Below, one piece after another: positions 50,141 to 60,589 of a stretch of 64,000 bases of DNA (its first letter is position 1; each line of letters begins with the position of its first letter). A program made the translations under genes and the position numbers. Below the pieces are notes generated by a model, which worked only from the letters and a program-made list of their open reading frames with translations, ran no database searches and was not told the DNA's origin. The DNA is from Symbiodinium natans (lineage: Eukaryota > Sar > Dinophyceae > Suessiales > Symbiodiniaceae): NCBI GenBank assembly GCA_905221605.1, contig CAJNDS010002757.1:120001-184000 (forward strand). The letters run 5' to 3'.

Positions 50141-53100
50141 CGACCTCAGGAGGGACGCCGGCCTTGCCTGCCAACTGGGCCCCGCCCTCCGGTGCTTCCA
50201 TGTCTAACCCCTTCGCCGCGTTCAGTGTCCAGATAGGCAGCTCAGGCGTCCAGGCAGGCGTCCTAGGAGCCGCAGGACACGCCGCGGTGCAGCAGCACGC
50301 GCTTCCGTTAAGCAAGGGCGGGCGGGACAAGTTCGCCACCTTGGACGATCTACCGAAGGACTGGTGGAACCTGGCGGACAACGAGCCAGGAGGCTACCAG
50401 TACAGAACGGTGGTCCAGGTCCTCGACCGCAAAGTCGAGTGCATGCTTGACGGTTGCGCCGGCGCAAACCACGTGACTGAGGAACTCGTGGTAGGCATGA
50501 TGAACCGGGCTGCAGAGCTTGGGATCGGCACTGAGGATCCTGGCTTTCCGGTCGTGAGACTTGAGAAGTGGGTCCACCCCGAATATGTGCATGGAATCGC
50601 ATCGGGGGCCCCAGTTCCTTTGAAAGGGGCAGCAGTCTTGCGCGTCACGCTGCTGGAAGGCAAGACGGCGGACGATTGTCGCCCCAACACCGAGATTTTT
50701 GTGCGGTGTAAAATCGCAGCCAGAGGCACGTCCGATTGGCACGGACTTATCCTTGGCGGCAGAGCGCTGGACTGCGCCGGAAGGATGGGCTTGGGATTCA
50801 GGCCGGGTCCCGACTTTCATGTCCTCGACACGCTGGGAATCAGGATGCCCAGATGTGAGGATCACAGTAGGACTCGGAAGGACAGGGCCTATGCCTTTGA
50901 AGCGCGGTTGTCAAGCCTGGACGACGCGTCATGCATCGAGCCTGGGGGCGGAAGTCGTGAGCTTCTCCGCTATGACGGGGAAGAGCCGCTCGAGCTCTCG
51001 CCAGGTGATGGGGTGCTGGTGCCAGTCGTGCGGGAGTCAGGAGTCTCCGCAGAGGGATCCCTGTCCGAGGTTGTGCTTCCGGTTGAGTGTGGGGTTGAGG
51101 CTGTGCCAGGTCTCTGGCCCACAGGAGAGGGTAAAGGGTTTGTTTTGCTTGCAGCCCAAGAGTGTGATCACTCTCTCCAGCCAGGCGAGGTTGTTGCGGA
51201 AGTGCGTTCCGGCCTCGTCAGCACTGCGGCTTGTGGTTGTGGCGCGATTGAGACGGTGTTCGAGTCAGAGCCGTCTCCGCAGGCATGTGCGGATTGTGGG
51301 GTCGCCGTTGCTTCGGTTGACCATGACCCGTGCTTTGCTTGCGGGTCCGCGTCCAGGGCCGCGGCAAGAAGCTTCCAAGGTTGTTCCTCGTGTGCGCGGT
51401 CCTTTGGGCGGCTGCGTACCGGCGCCAGGATCGGTGTGCTATCGGTCCTTGCTGCGGTGACTGTTCTCGCTTCGGTGTGGGGCGGGAGCGGCCCGGTTGG
51501 GCGCCCTGTTGAGGAGCCTGGAGTGCTTACTTGCTTGGACCACCTTCCAAGCGTCGACAGCTGGTGGGAGGCGCCAGGTGGTTACGCGTCTGTGTGGGGT
51601 AGGCGCCCTGCGCAGAAGGACCTTGGGACCGTGGCGGTCGAGAAGGCGCCTTACGAAACGTGCTTGCTTCAGCGCGCAGGTGAGGCGTGGCGTCTTTGGG
51701 ACACGAGGGATTTGCGTGTGGCGGAAAGCGTTGCGTGCAGCGATGAGGTTCCCGTCACCGAACGCCTCGCGGTCTTTAGGACGCGCAAGGGGCCACGCTG
51801 GGCTGGCTGGCGTGAGGGATCGGCCACGGCTGAAAGAGGCGCAAGTGATGCTGTGCGCCCAGCAGACGCGGTCGACACGGCGCGCTGCCCGAGCTATCAT
51901 ATCGTGGAGAGCTGGGACATCGATAAGATGATCGAGGAGCCTCCAACGGACTATTATTATGAGCAGCTCGCGGCAGATATGCGCGCCCGGCACCCTAAGG
52001 CGTGCCCGCACCTCCTCGACCACCTCGTTTCCTTAGAGGGTTTCCTAGATAAGTCAATCTTGTTTGGGTTCTCGTTTGGGATCAGTAAGGCCGAAGTTTG
52101 TGTCTCCAAAGGTAAGCTCCTAGGACACAACATTGGGCGGGACGGGAGTTCGCCTGACGAAGAGCGTTGTCAGGCGGTGATTGACTTTCCCCCGCTCTGG
52201 GAGAAGCTTCACATTCAGCAATTTTTGGGTTGCGCAAATTGGTTGCGCGGCTACCTGCCTGTTGAGTATGGGCACGCAGCCAAGATTTTAGGGCAGTGGC
52301 AGAAGCCAGGCGCCGTCTTTCCTGAAGGCGGGCTGGGCTCAGCCGCCACCGAGGGTTGCAAAGCCTTTAAAGCGATTAAGCGCATGATGCAGAACCGCAT
52401 CAATTTGGCTACCTTCGATGAGGCCTCTGCTGCGGATGGGTCGTGTCCCCTTGAGCAGATCGCGGATGCGTCGGGCATCGCGGTAGGGGGCAGCGTCGTG
52501 CAGATGACGCGTGACTTGAGTCAGCTCAAAGTGCTTATGACGCACTCAAAGAGCTTGACCCCCGCGCAGCAAAACTGGCCGCCCTTGATACAGGAGGCGT
52601 TTGCCCAGCTCGAGGTAAAGCGGGCGACACGCCGCATGTTTGGCTCTATTCGGACTCTGTGTTGGACAGATCATGCCAACCTTACCCGAGCGCAAACGTC
52701 GGACATCGGAATGGATCCGAAACTCGTCCGGTGGGTTGCGGAAATCCTTATGGATGGGTCCGAAATAAGGAGCCTTAGCGGTCGCTCAGCGACGCTGGGT
52801 GACAGTTTTAGCCGCAATCCCAAAGATCGGGATGCGCTCCTTGCGGCGAGGACGAAAGATCTCGAGGGCCTTTCGGGCCAACTCCGAGGTTTCGACCTGG
52901 ACCAGTACCTCGGAGAGGGTACTGAGGGTGACGGACCCGTGCCCTGGGCGGTCGGCAACGACGCCGTCCCAGAGCCTGCGGGCCGTGTCCAGGCCGCGGC
53001 TGTGCCGATGTGCGTCGTCGCAGCCCTTCCGGTGCGCGTCATGGTCTTTGACTACGCGCGTTGGAAAGAGCAGGACGCAGAGCTGACTGAAATCAGGCGC

Positions 53101-56100
53101 GTTTTTCAAGCGAGCCTCCCTGGAGTTTCTGTGGCTGTCAGGGGTTGTTGGGGTCCGTTTGAGGATACCGACGGGCTTGCCTCGCATTTTGATTGCGGGG
53201 CCGGCAGGCTCGCAGGGACCAAGAAGATCAAGCGGATCAGGGTCGACTTGCTTACTTCGTGTGCCAAGGTTCTTAGGGAAGCTTCGGGGTTTCGTCCGCA
53301 GTTCCTCGTAGGACTAGGGCAAGGCGGGCTTGTCACAGCCGTCCTTAGGTGGCCTTTGGTTGTTGAGCTCACGCTCCAAGCAAGGAACCTGCAGCGCAAG
53401 GAAGCCAGGGCTGTAGGAGAGGCTTGGGCAGGCATCAAGGCTATCTGGGCGGTGCGGCCACGCCTTTGGCGCACGCAGCAAGGCCACTTGGAAGTGGCCG
53501 AGGCTTGTCCGGAACTCAAGAAGGATTTTCCGGAGCCTCCCCTGCGAGGTTTTGGGATCGTAGGGAAGCAGGCATTGGGGGCGGAGGTTCTGCGGTCCTT
53601 GAGGCTGGACGCGGTTCGTTCCATTGATGATGCCAGCATTAGAGGGATGCTGGACGAACCGTCACGACCCCTCTGGGACCATGAGGGTCTGTGCATCTGC
53701 GGCAAGCGGACCTACCTGTTTTCTCGCTGCCCCGCCTGCATCGAGAAAGAGGCAGTCGATATCTCGGTAGAGATAGCCGAGCGGGAGGAGCCCGAACCTC
53801 CGCTTGAGGGCGACCTTGAGGCCCATGAGGTGGGCCTAGAGGTCAACTCCGTCCTTGCAACTTTGGATAGGACAGGAGGTTTGGTTAGGGTTAGGTCCTC
53901 AACCATCCAGCAATGGGCGGTAGGGTTTAGGACTACGCCCAAAGATGCTCCAGTTCCCACTGCATATGGCATGCTGAGTGGGAAGATATGGAAGAAGAGC
54001 CATTCCATGAAGCTCAGCCTCGGCTCCCAGCACAAGGATCTTTCCAAGTGGGGCGATGTGAAGCCTTACTGGACCACATGGGTGGTTAGAGAAGATGGTG
54101 CTGTGGTGGCGGGGCACAACTGCTCGCCCCTGAATGTGGTTCAGGGCGACATCGTCGTGCATTGGTCGTCAGTGGTGAACTGGCACGGCCACAGACATGT
54201 CGTGAATGAGCAGTGTGAAGTGCTCTGGAGGTCTAATGGTAAAGAGGTTGCCTTAGACCCCTCCTTCGGCAAGCTGATAGCCCTTGTGGGTAGGGTTACT
54301 CAGGTCATTGGCTGGCGGGCAACCGGAGAAGCAGCTTCGGATCCCCGCAGGTCTACCCTGCAGGCGTCAAGGGTCCTTGCTCAATTCTCTTCGTCCAACG
54401 AGGGCGTAGAAGGGCATTGGACCGCGGGCGCTATCAGTCGCGGGAAGAATGCCAATGAGTGCAAGCTGAAGGGTAGAGTTTTGGCGTTTATGGGTGAAGA
54501 GCACAAGGGCCCTGCAGTGGTTCTAGAGCTCGTTAGCCATAGCCCCATCCTGTGCATTTGGGACCATTCCTCAACCAAGGTCAAGGTCGAGTTTAAGGGC
54601 GGTGTTCCGTCTTTGAGCCTGATCGCGGAGGAGGACGAAAATCGTCGTGAGCAGCTTGCGGTCGAGGCAAGGGACGCGGCGAACATTTCGGAGTTCCGAG
54701 TCACGGGATCCCTTCGTACGGCGTGGTACGAGGGTCAGCGGCGCGATCCCTCATTGGCGGGCTCGATTCGCAAGCCAGAGCCGCCAATGGAGATATCCGG
54801 AGACGGGTTGCTTGAGCGCGAGGTGACCCTCAGGACGGGTCAAACCGTCGTTGTCCCAGTGGTTCCCAACGGGGCTGCGGGCGCGAATGGGGTGACCTGG
54901 CGCCGCGCTTGCTACAATTCAGTCCACTGTGGAGTCCTTGGGGCCCATAGGTCTGCTGAGGTTACCGTCAAGCTGCTAGAGAGGGCAGTCTGGTGGCCCG
55001 ACTTAGAGAAAGATGTGCGGACCTGGGTCGCCAAATGTCTCGCTTGCATTAAAGGCCGCTCTCGACCGACGAAGGTTGAAGCTCGTGCGGTCAAATGTGG
55101 CGCCGAGACATGCTGGCAGGAAGTCAGCGTGGACTGTGAAGGTCCGAACCGAGAGGACAGGGAGGGGCATAGGTACTCGCTTACGTACTTCGATTGCCTC
55201 AGTCATGCTGTCCTCCTCGAGCCGATGAGGTCTCTGACTCATGCTGAAGTCAGGAGGGCGTTCGTGCGCTGTGTGCTTCGCAGCAGGACGATCCCGAGCC
55301 TCATCAGGTCGGATAGAGGGCCAGAGTTCAAGAATGCGCTCATGGCAGAACTCAGCGCTATGCTTGGGACCGAGTGGCGGTTCAGCGCGCCCTTGAGGCC
55401 TTGCGAGTTGGGCGCAAACGAGCGAGTCCACCAAGAAGTTCAAAAGGTGCTGGGGGCGGTCGTCAGGCAAGTCGGCGCCTCCCTTTCCGAAGCTTGGTCG
55501 GATTGGCTCGTGGTGGCGGAGTACGTCATAGATAACACTCCGGGACCCCACGGGTATACCCCGAGGGACCTAGAGCGGAGCTGGTCGCTCGCTCTACCAC
55601 TTGAAAAGGACGTCCTGCGAGACGCCTTGCAGTTCGAACCCATCTCTGATTGGGCTCGGAGCCAGTTTAAGCAGTTCTCGGAACTAGCTGCTGCGGTCCG
55701 AGAGCACTGGACGCGGTCTTCAGAAGCGCGGGCGAAACTTGCAAATCGCCATAGGCGCACTGTGGACCTTAAGCCAGGAGACCGAGTGGTCTGGAACGCT
55801 CCGAGGGCCCGTTCAGAGGGGGCGGGGCGTGTGCCTTGGAAACCGGGTCTGACCGGCCCCTGGCGCGTGTTGGAAGTCAAGGGCCACAGGCTCACCTTGG
55901 AGCCCGTGTCGATGGAGTCGGGGGGTACTTCTTCCGCCCGGCGCGGCCCGATGGAGGCGCACGCGGAAGACTGCATTCTTGTTCCTGCGGATGCAGATGG
56001 CGCGGAATCCCGCGAGCCGGTCGTCTTTGAGGACGATGGAACCGGCGGGGACGGCTCGTCTCGCCCCAGCTTAGGGCAACAGGTTCAAGGCGACGCCAAG

Positions 56101-56886
56101 CAAGTGGAGTTCACGCTGACCAGGCGCGGGAGGGACTTCGTCCTCCGCCTTGGCGACCGCATTGCCTATCGGGGTGTAGGTGGAGGCCCTAAGGTGTGCA
56201 GGTTAGGACGGGTTACGCAGGTAGATGCTGCCCGTGCGCAGGTCGGCGTGCACCGCTATCTCCCCGATGCCAGCGGGGTGCGCGTCAGATGGCAGCTTGC
56301 ATACATCGCCGAGGACGGTGCGCTCACGCTTTCAGAGGGGACTCGTCCGGCCCACGAAGCGGTTACCGTCAGGGAGATCATTTCCAAGGTCGACCTGAAC
56401 CGCGACGGCGTGCTTGCTGCAGCCTCGGCCAGGAAGTTGGACAAGGGAGCGTACTCGTTGCAGGACAGGACGCTCGAGAGAGCGTCTCGCGCCAGAACGG
56501 GTGTGCTCTCGATCCGAGAGGCCCTCGCGGACCTCTTGGTCGCGGAACCCCGCGTGTTGCAGCCTAGGGCTTCCCCAGAGTCGGGTGCTGTCGAGAGTTG
56601 GTTCCGGCAGTATTTCCTTGGAGGGGTTGCCGATGTCTTAGAGGTTGCTTGGGGTGACGCGGTCGTTTCCGACGCGGCTAGGAGGCACGGGTACAGGGTT
56701 GTTCCAGCTTTTGTGCAAGGCAAGCAGGCCTACGGGATCACCTGGAACCTGGCCGCAGAAGGGCACTTAGAGGCAATTAGCGGCGCTGTTTTGCGCGCAG
56801 AGCCGAAGGTGCTCGTGATTGGGCTTGAGGGCAAGAATGTGCCCCGAGCTTTCCTTCAACCCCTGCAAGTCCGGCCGACCGGGTAA
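50074..56886 (+). CDS. pol: Pol polyprotein (protease, RT remnant, RNase H, integrase)
   Basis: 2270 codons without a stop, numbered from 50074 (a TTG, so probably no independent start). Protease: D126 in LDGCAGANHVTE and the partner ILGG near 226. Cys-rich CxC/CxxC region about 386-444, then a hydrophobic segment about 453-472. RT: only the part after the catalytic site remains, from about 627 to GKLLGHNIGRDG near 680 and the connection FLGCANWLRGYLP; no YxDD motif exists. RNase H: D798 (DASGIAVGG) and D866 (TDHAN). Integrase: H1618, H1625, C1655, C1658; catalytic D1687, D1747 and E1783 with spacing D-x59-D-x35-E. GPF/Y-like LTGPWRVLEVKGHRL near 1926. The C-terminal 90 residues resemble the start of a Rossmann fold and stop abruptly. 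Confidence 0.85.
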   Translation: MPLFSKNGSCKKGASCDMVHNLTTSGGTPALPANWAPPSGASMSNPFAAFSVQIGSSGVQAGVLGAAGHAAVQQHALPLSKGGRDKFATLDDLPKDWWNLADNEPGGYQYRTVVQVLDRKVECMLDGCAGANHVTEELVVGMMNRAAELGIGTEDPGFPVVRLEKWVHPEYVHGIASGAPVPLKGAAVLRVTLLEGKTADDCRPNTEIFVRCKIAARGTSDWHGLILGGRALDCAGRMGLGFRPGPDFHVLDTLGIRMPRCEDHSRTRKDRAYAFEARLSSLDDASCIEPGGGSRELLRYDGEEPLELSPGDGVLVPVVRESGVSAEGSLSEVVLPVECGVEAVPGLWPTGEGKGFVLLAAQECDHSLQPGEVVAEVRSGLVSTAACGCGAIETVFESEPSPQACADCGVAVASVDHDPCFACGSASRAAARSFQGCSSCARSFGRLRTGARIGVLSVLAAVTVLASVWGGSGPVGRPVEEPGVLTCLDHLPSVDSWWEAPGGYASVWGRRPAQKDLGTVAVEKAPYETCLLQRAGEAWRLWDTRDLRVAESVACSDEVPVTERLAVFRTRKGPRWAGWREGSATAERGASDAVRPADAVDTARCPSYHIVESWDIDKMIEEPPTDYYYEQLAADMRARHPKACPHLLDHLVSLEGFLDKSILFGFSFGISKAEVCVSKGKLLGHNIGRDGSSPDEERCQAVIDFPPLWEKLHIQQFLGCANWLRGYLPVEYGHAAKILGQWQKPGAVFPEGGLGSAATEGCKAFKAIKRMMQNRINLATFDEASAADGSCPLEQIADASGIAVGGSVVQMTRDLSQLKVLMTHSKSLTPAQQNWPPLIQEAFAQLEVKRATRRMFGSIRTLCWTDHANLTRAQTSDIGMDPKLVRWVAEILMDGSEIRSLSGRSATLGDSFSRNPKDRDALLAARTKDLEGLSGQLRGFDLDQYLGEGTEGDGPVPWAVGNDAVPEPAGRVQAAAVPMCVVAALPVRVMVFDYARWKEQDAELTEIRRVFQASLPGVSVAVRGCWGPFEDTDGLASHFDCGAGRLAGTKKIKRIRVDLLTSCAKVLREASGFRPQFLVGLGQGGLVTAVLRWPLVVELTLQARNLQRKEARAVGEAWAGIKAIWAVRPRLWRTQQGHLEVAEACPELKKDFPEPPLRGFGIVGKQALGAEVLRSLRLDAVRSIDDASIRGMLDEPSRPLWDHEGLCICGKRTYLFSRCPACIEKEAVDISVEIAEREEPEPPLEGDLEAHEVGLEVNSVLATLDRTGGLVRVRSSTIQQWAVGFRTTPKDAPVPTAYGMLSGKIWKKSHSMKLSLGSQHKDLSKWGDVKPYWTTWVVREDGAVVAGHNCSPLNVVQGDIVVHWSSVVNWHGHRHVVNEQCEVLWRSNGKEVALDPSFGKLIALVGRVTQVIGWRATGEAASDPRRSTLQASRVLAQFSSSNEGVEGHWTAGAISRGKNANECKLKGRVLAFMGEEHKGPAVVLELVSHSPILCIWDHSSTKVKVEFKGGVPSLSLIAEEDENRREQLAVEARDAANISEFRVTGSLRTAWYEGQRRDPSLAGSIRKPEPPMEISGDGLLEREVTLRTGQTVVVPVVPNGAAGANGVTWRRACYNSVHCGVLGAHRSAEVTVKLLERAVWWPDLEKDVRTWVAKCLACIKGRSRPTKVEARAVKCGAETCWQEVSVDCEGPNREDREGHRYSLTYFDCLSHAVLLEPMRSLTHAEVRRAFVRCVLRSRTIPSLIRSDRGPEFKNALMAELSAMLGTEWRFSAPLRPCELGANERVHQEVQKVLGAVVRQVGASLSEAWSDWLVVAEYVIDNTPGPHGYTPRDLERSWSLALPLEKDVLRDALQFEPISDWARSQFKQFSELAAAVREHWTRSSEARAKLANRHRRTVDLKPGDRVVWNAPRARSEGAGRVPWKPGLTGPWRVLEVKGHRLTLEPVSMESGGTSSARRGPMEAHAEDCILVPADADGAESREPVVFEDDGTGGDGSSRPSLGQQVQGDAKQVEFTLTRRGRDFVLRLGDRIAYRGVGGGPKVCRLGRVTQVDAARAQVGVHRYLPDASGVRVRWQLAYIAEDGALTLSEGTRPAHEAVTVREIISKVDLNRDGVLAAASARKLDKGAYSLQDRTLERASRARTGVLSIREALADLLVAEPRVLQPRASPESGAVESWFRQYFLGGVADVLEVAWGDAVVSDAARRHGYRVVPAFVQGKQAYGITWNLAAEGHLEAISGAVLRAEPKVLVIGLEGKNVPRAFLQPLQVRPTG
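50075..50080 (+). other. Gag-Pol frame boundary inside the second CCCH finger
   Basis: At TGCCCC the Gag frame has Cys732. Moving to the -1 frame on the C run completes a finger with exact C-x8-C-x5-C-x3-H spacing. This is either a programmed -1 shift or the loss of one C from a run that was originally one longer. No downstream pseudoknot was checked. Confidence 0.6.
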
Positions 56887-57661
56887 ATAGGACGGGTGGG
56901 GAACCTTCAGGTAAAACCGACGGTTACGTCAGGGGTCCATTTTTTGGGTTCATGGCTACACTCGCACTTTGGATGTTTTTCCGCTCTGCAAGCTGGATCG
57001 GATCCGGACATTTCAGTGAAGAAACTCCTTGGCTGCTGCAGAGATCTTGATCAAAGCCATTCTCTGCACGCATATCGAACTTGATATAGCGCAGGCAAGT
57101 GTCGACAGCAGCTCAACGTTTCCAAGCATCAGCGATGATTGTCCTAGAGAATTCGAGCCCGAAAATGGTACATATAGGTGCAATTTGCAAATTGATCACA
57201 ATTTAACTTGTACAAGGCCAAGTCACCGTGTCAGCTTCTTCTTGGCGGATACAAGTTTCAAGCGGCCCATTCGCAGAACCCACTTCGAGAAGTCTTGCGG
57301 TCGTCTGGGGGCTTTCAAGGAAACACCTTGGCTGATGCTCATGAGGTTTCCACACCACATATACCGCCTCTTCCTATCCGACACTCCCAATTATCCTATC
57401 ACCCCCCGCCCCCCCACCCCCCCCACCCCTGGCCCACCCTCGTTTTTTGTTTCGTTTCGACCCCCACCCCCCCTCCCCCAAAGAAGAATTCCATACAGCT
57501 ACAAAATGTAACCAGGCAGTCTAGGCGACGCTTCAACCAGCCCATTGCATCCTCACCAGCAAAGTTGTGACTGTGCCTCGTGTTGTAGCCTGGGTTCCAG
57601 AGCTGGGAGCGAACACTAGAGAGAGAGAAACGACAGAGAGGGAGAGATACGGAAAGAGAGG

Positions 57662-57723
<62 letters not shown>

Positions 57724-58600
57724 AAGAAGCCCTAAACCCTAAACCCTAAACCCTAAACCCGTGAGACAGAAACTTGGTCCTGCTTGCCTTCTGGATTCTC
57801 AGAAGCCTAGGAATCACAATCCCTTTAAAAACCCTATTCATTCTTCTTACCCCTGATTAGAACTGGAGACCAGGATTTAAATTTAGGGTCTCAGGTCTTA
57901 GTAAGGGTTTAGAAGGAATTGTCGGTAATATATAGGGTTTAGCAGGGTCCATATATCCTTTGCAGTGGCCCAGCCACGCCATTTGCGGCTTTGCCGCAGA
58001 AGATGAACCATTGCCTCAGCTGCTGGGCTGATGTTTTAGGGTTTAGGGGTTCGGGGATAATGGGTTTAGAGATCAAGCTGCAGATCTAGATCTGTGAAAA
58101 TCGAAGATGTTCGCAGGCAAGACACGTGGAATTTGGGTTTAAGAATCCACGCCACCACTCCAAGTCTGGCACAGGGGCAATTCTTAGGTAAAGCGTATAT
58201 ACACAAAGCAAGGATATCGTAGCACACTGCTGATCATGATCGAGTATGTCCTGTGGGTGACCTGCGTAAGCTTCAGGTGATGCCGCAAAAAGTTCATTCC
58301 AGCATCATGAATCTTGTCAGCTTGACACGGTGTCCTTGGACACATCTCACGATCGTTGTCGAAAAATCAATGATCATGAGCTTAGTATAATTTGCCTCGA
58401 AAGATCAACATGGATGCTGCTGCAATGGGCGCTCAAGTACCGTCCTGCGCGCTCAGAGAGGCCGAACCAGCGGGAGAGCTCGGTCCTGGGTTGCTTCGAA
58501 TTCAAGCCGCTTTGATTTTCTAGCCAGGTACCAGTATGGATTGGTTCCGGGCTGACAATTCGAAGTAGGATTTTCTGGGTTTAGGTGTTAGGGCGTGGGG
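56887..58600. other. No supported gene
   Basis: 3' flank of the retroelement. Includes C-rich sequence at 57400-57480, AG repeat and a CCCTAAA tract. The open plus frame 57029-57511 has weak protein character. Confidence 0.5.
57661..57760. repeat. (GA)n microsatellite followed by CCCTAAA units
   Basis: About 30 GA dinucleotides to 57720, then four CCCTAAA units at 57730-57760. This is the first telomere-type tract after the retroelement. Confidence 0.95.
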
Positions 58601-58617
58601 TTTAGGGCGGTGTGGGT

Positions 58618-60450
58618 TTATATTATAGGGTTTAAGGGTTTGGGGGTTAGGGTTAGTTTATGGGTTTTAAAAAACAGGGCAAAAAGTTCATATTTGCAGG
58701 GGTGCAATGCAGCAGCATGCAGAGGCAAGACTGAGTCAGCAGGAGCCCCTCTCGAAGCGTCAGCACAAAGCTGGGTGAGCCAAATCAGAACAACCCTGCC
58801 ATTGTACGCCTTGCAAGTGAGGTAGTATCCATGCTGCTTCTTGAGCAAAGATCCCGGGGCAAAGGCTTTCTGGCTGCAGGGGATGCGAACCCTGCGCTTC
58901 CACGATTTGAAGTTGAGGAATGCCTTAGCCATGATGTCCTTCAGTGACTCTGTGCTTGGGTCACCAAATACGCCAGCGCTGATCAGAGCTTGCCTGAGAC
59001 ATTCAGGAAACTCTTGAGCAAACGCAGGTCGGGTTCCAAACTACATACGTTCTTTTAAGACACTGCCAGTTGGTGAAAAGCAAGCCACATTGCCCCTCCA
59101 TTTGCTGTACACAATAGCCCAAGGTTAGCCACATGCATGCTGCAGAACTTCACCATGCTTGGATGGAAGCCACGTAGGTACACCAAAGGGCCTCTGGACT
59201 CTTGATCTTTCGGGGGGGGGGGGGGCTTTTTTTGTTTGTATTTTCTAAAAAAAAATCAGACAGAACAGGCTTTGAAATTTGTCAAGCACTGAGAGTCTCA
59301 AAGGCCCTTGCTTTCGAAGGACATCCACCAAGAAGGTTGCAGTGTTGACCTCGGAACCAACCCACGGCGCCTGATCTCCCAGATCATAGTATCTCATAGG
59401 GTTGTCCTGGGCTTCGGCCAGGCAGAGAAAACAGAACCTTGTGGACGTAGGCGTATGATGTAGTCGCAAAGTTCTTTCGAACCATTTCCAATCTCCTCGG
59501 AGTTCACTGCAGGCGAACCGGGCAGCCATTGCCTGGCCTGCAAGCTTGGCCTTCCGAGATGATGAGTCGAAGCGCTTGCCACTGGCATCGCAAGTTGGCC
59601 ATCTGCCATCGTAGGCTATGTTTGAACTCCAGGTGATGTGGCGAAGTATTGGCAGCAACGTACGTAGCTGATCGTGCACCATGTACTTGTCTTGAATGGC
59701 ACAGAGCAAAAATAGCGACTCTCTCATGCACTTAGGCCTGAATAACGTCAGAGTCAGGTAGATCCCAGTCACTTTGTCCTTCGGGTCCCCCATCGTCAGG
59801 CAAGCCTCGTCCCCATACAGGCTGAACGGAATGTGCTCATCTGTTCCCAAATTTTGCGCATGCTCGTTCCCGTTCTCCCGCAGATGTTGCCAGAAAAACT
59901 TAACAGCATCCTGAGGGCACTGTACCTGCATCTCCTCATGGAGGTGGTCCAATAATTCATGAACGTCAACGACAGGGATGCTGCATGTGATTTCTTCACC
60001 AGCATCATTCAACATTGGTACCTCGACCATCGTTGGCTCCTTGCAAGGCGTTTATAAATATAATGGGTCTATGGTTATAATGTAGGGTTTAGGGGGGGTT
60101 AATATAGGGTTATATAGGGGGGGGGGGGGTGTACGTACGCGGGTCTAGACTTACATTGATCATGACAGGGTTGCAACTATAGCTAGCTAAGTTTCCAAAA
60201 TCAAGCTTTCAGGTTCAGGGCGACGAACAAATTTAGGGTTGTATAGAAATGTTGCAAAAAAAAACCATCCAAGGCACCCCCTTTTCCCCCCCCCCCCCCC
60301 CAGAGAATTGAGCTGCCAGGCTGCGAGTGGCACTTTCACTTGACGGAAGAAGTTGCGAGCATCATTACCAGGACGATATTTCATAAGCGCACGCATAGCT
60401 TTTCCACGGAAGCAGCGTCCAGACTCCTGCAGACGTGGCATCACTCGAAC
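58618..60450 (-). pseudogene. Dinoflagellate-expanded protein family, probably broken copy
   Basis: Exons on minus: 60450-about 60300 (CFRGKAMRALMKYRPGNDAR), 60039-about 59300 (the long one), about 59200-59064, and 59040-about 58700. Conserved blocks I remember from many Symbiodiniaceae models are in order: VPML..AGEE with a P...HELL block, PFSLYGDEA, GDWKWFERTLRL followed by FCFLCLAEA, FHPSMVKFCSMHVANLGL, and TCKAYNGRVV. Whether the family is transposase-derived is unknown to me. A 23-base segment at 59041-59063 breaks the frame between AFHQLA and FGTRPAF. It starts GT and ends AG, so it is either a micro-intron or an insertion, hence 'pseudogene'. The N- and C-termini are incomplete. Confidence 0.55.
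59300..60039 (-). CDS. Main exon of the family copy
   Basis: The acceptor is CGCCTTGCAAG; EPTMVEVPMLNDAGEE begins about 245 open codons. Contains HIPFSLYGDEACLTMGDPKD, a large hydrophobic middle, a basic KRFDSSSRKAKLAGQAMAAR and RGDWKWFERTLRL followed by CFLCL. Read-through after about 59300 is intronic. Confidence 0.6.
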
Positions 60451-60589
60451 CTGCGATACTCTAGAAGGCGAACATAGATACCTGGAAGCTGCTTCCATTC
60501 ATGCATATAACCGAAATTAAACCCTAGAAGAAAAAGCCAATATAGCCCGAAACCCTATAAATTGAAACCCGGTGCTGCCCCAATCCCCT

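Larger units (their letters stand above)
47882..56886 (+). mobile_element. Ty3/gypsy-type retroelement, RT-defective
   Basis: Coding core of a large GC-rich retroelement: Gag (47882-50140), then Pol in the -1 frame (50074-56886). Order: Gag-like region, CCCH fingers, aspartic protease, remnant reverse transcriptase, RNase H, integrase with HHCC and DD35E, GPF/Y-like module, extra C-terminal domain. RT before RNase H before integrase is the Ty3/gypsy order. I could not find long terminal repeats or a target duplication by eye, so the ends are undefined. No telomere-type tract occurs between 47069 and 57728, consistent with insertion of one unit. It runs opposite to the surrounding genes. Confidence 0.85.

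Noticed and set aside
51229-51490. Independent zinc-ribbon membrane protein within Pol
   Set aside because: The Cys pairs and hydrophobic segment are in the continuous Pol frame with no start or stop of their own.
47400-57700. Long terminal repeats around the retroelement
   Set aside because: I compared 47.4-47.9 kb with 56.9-57.7 kb by eye and found no direct repeat; a computed self-alignment is needed.
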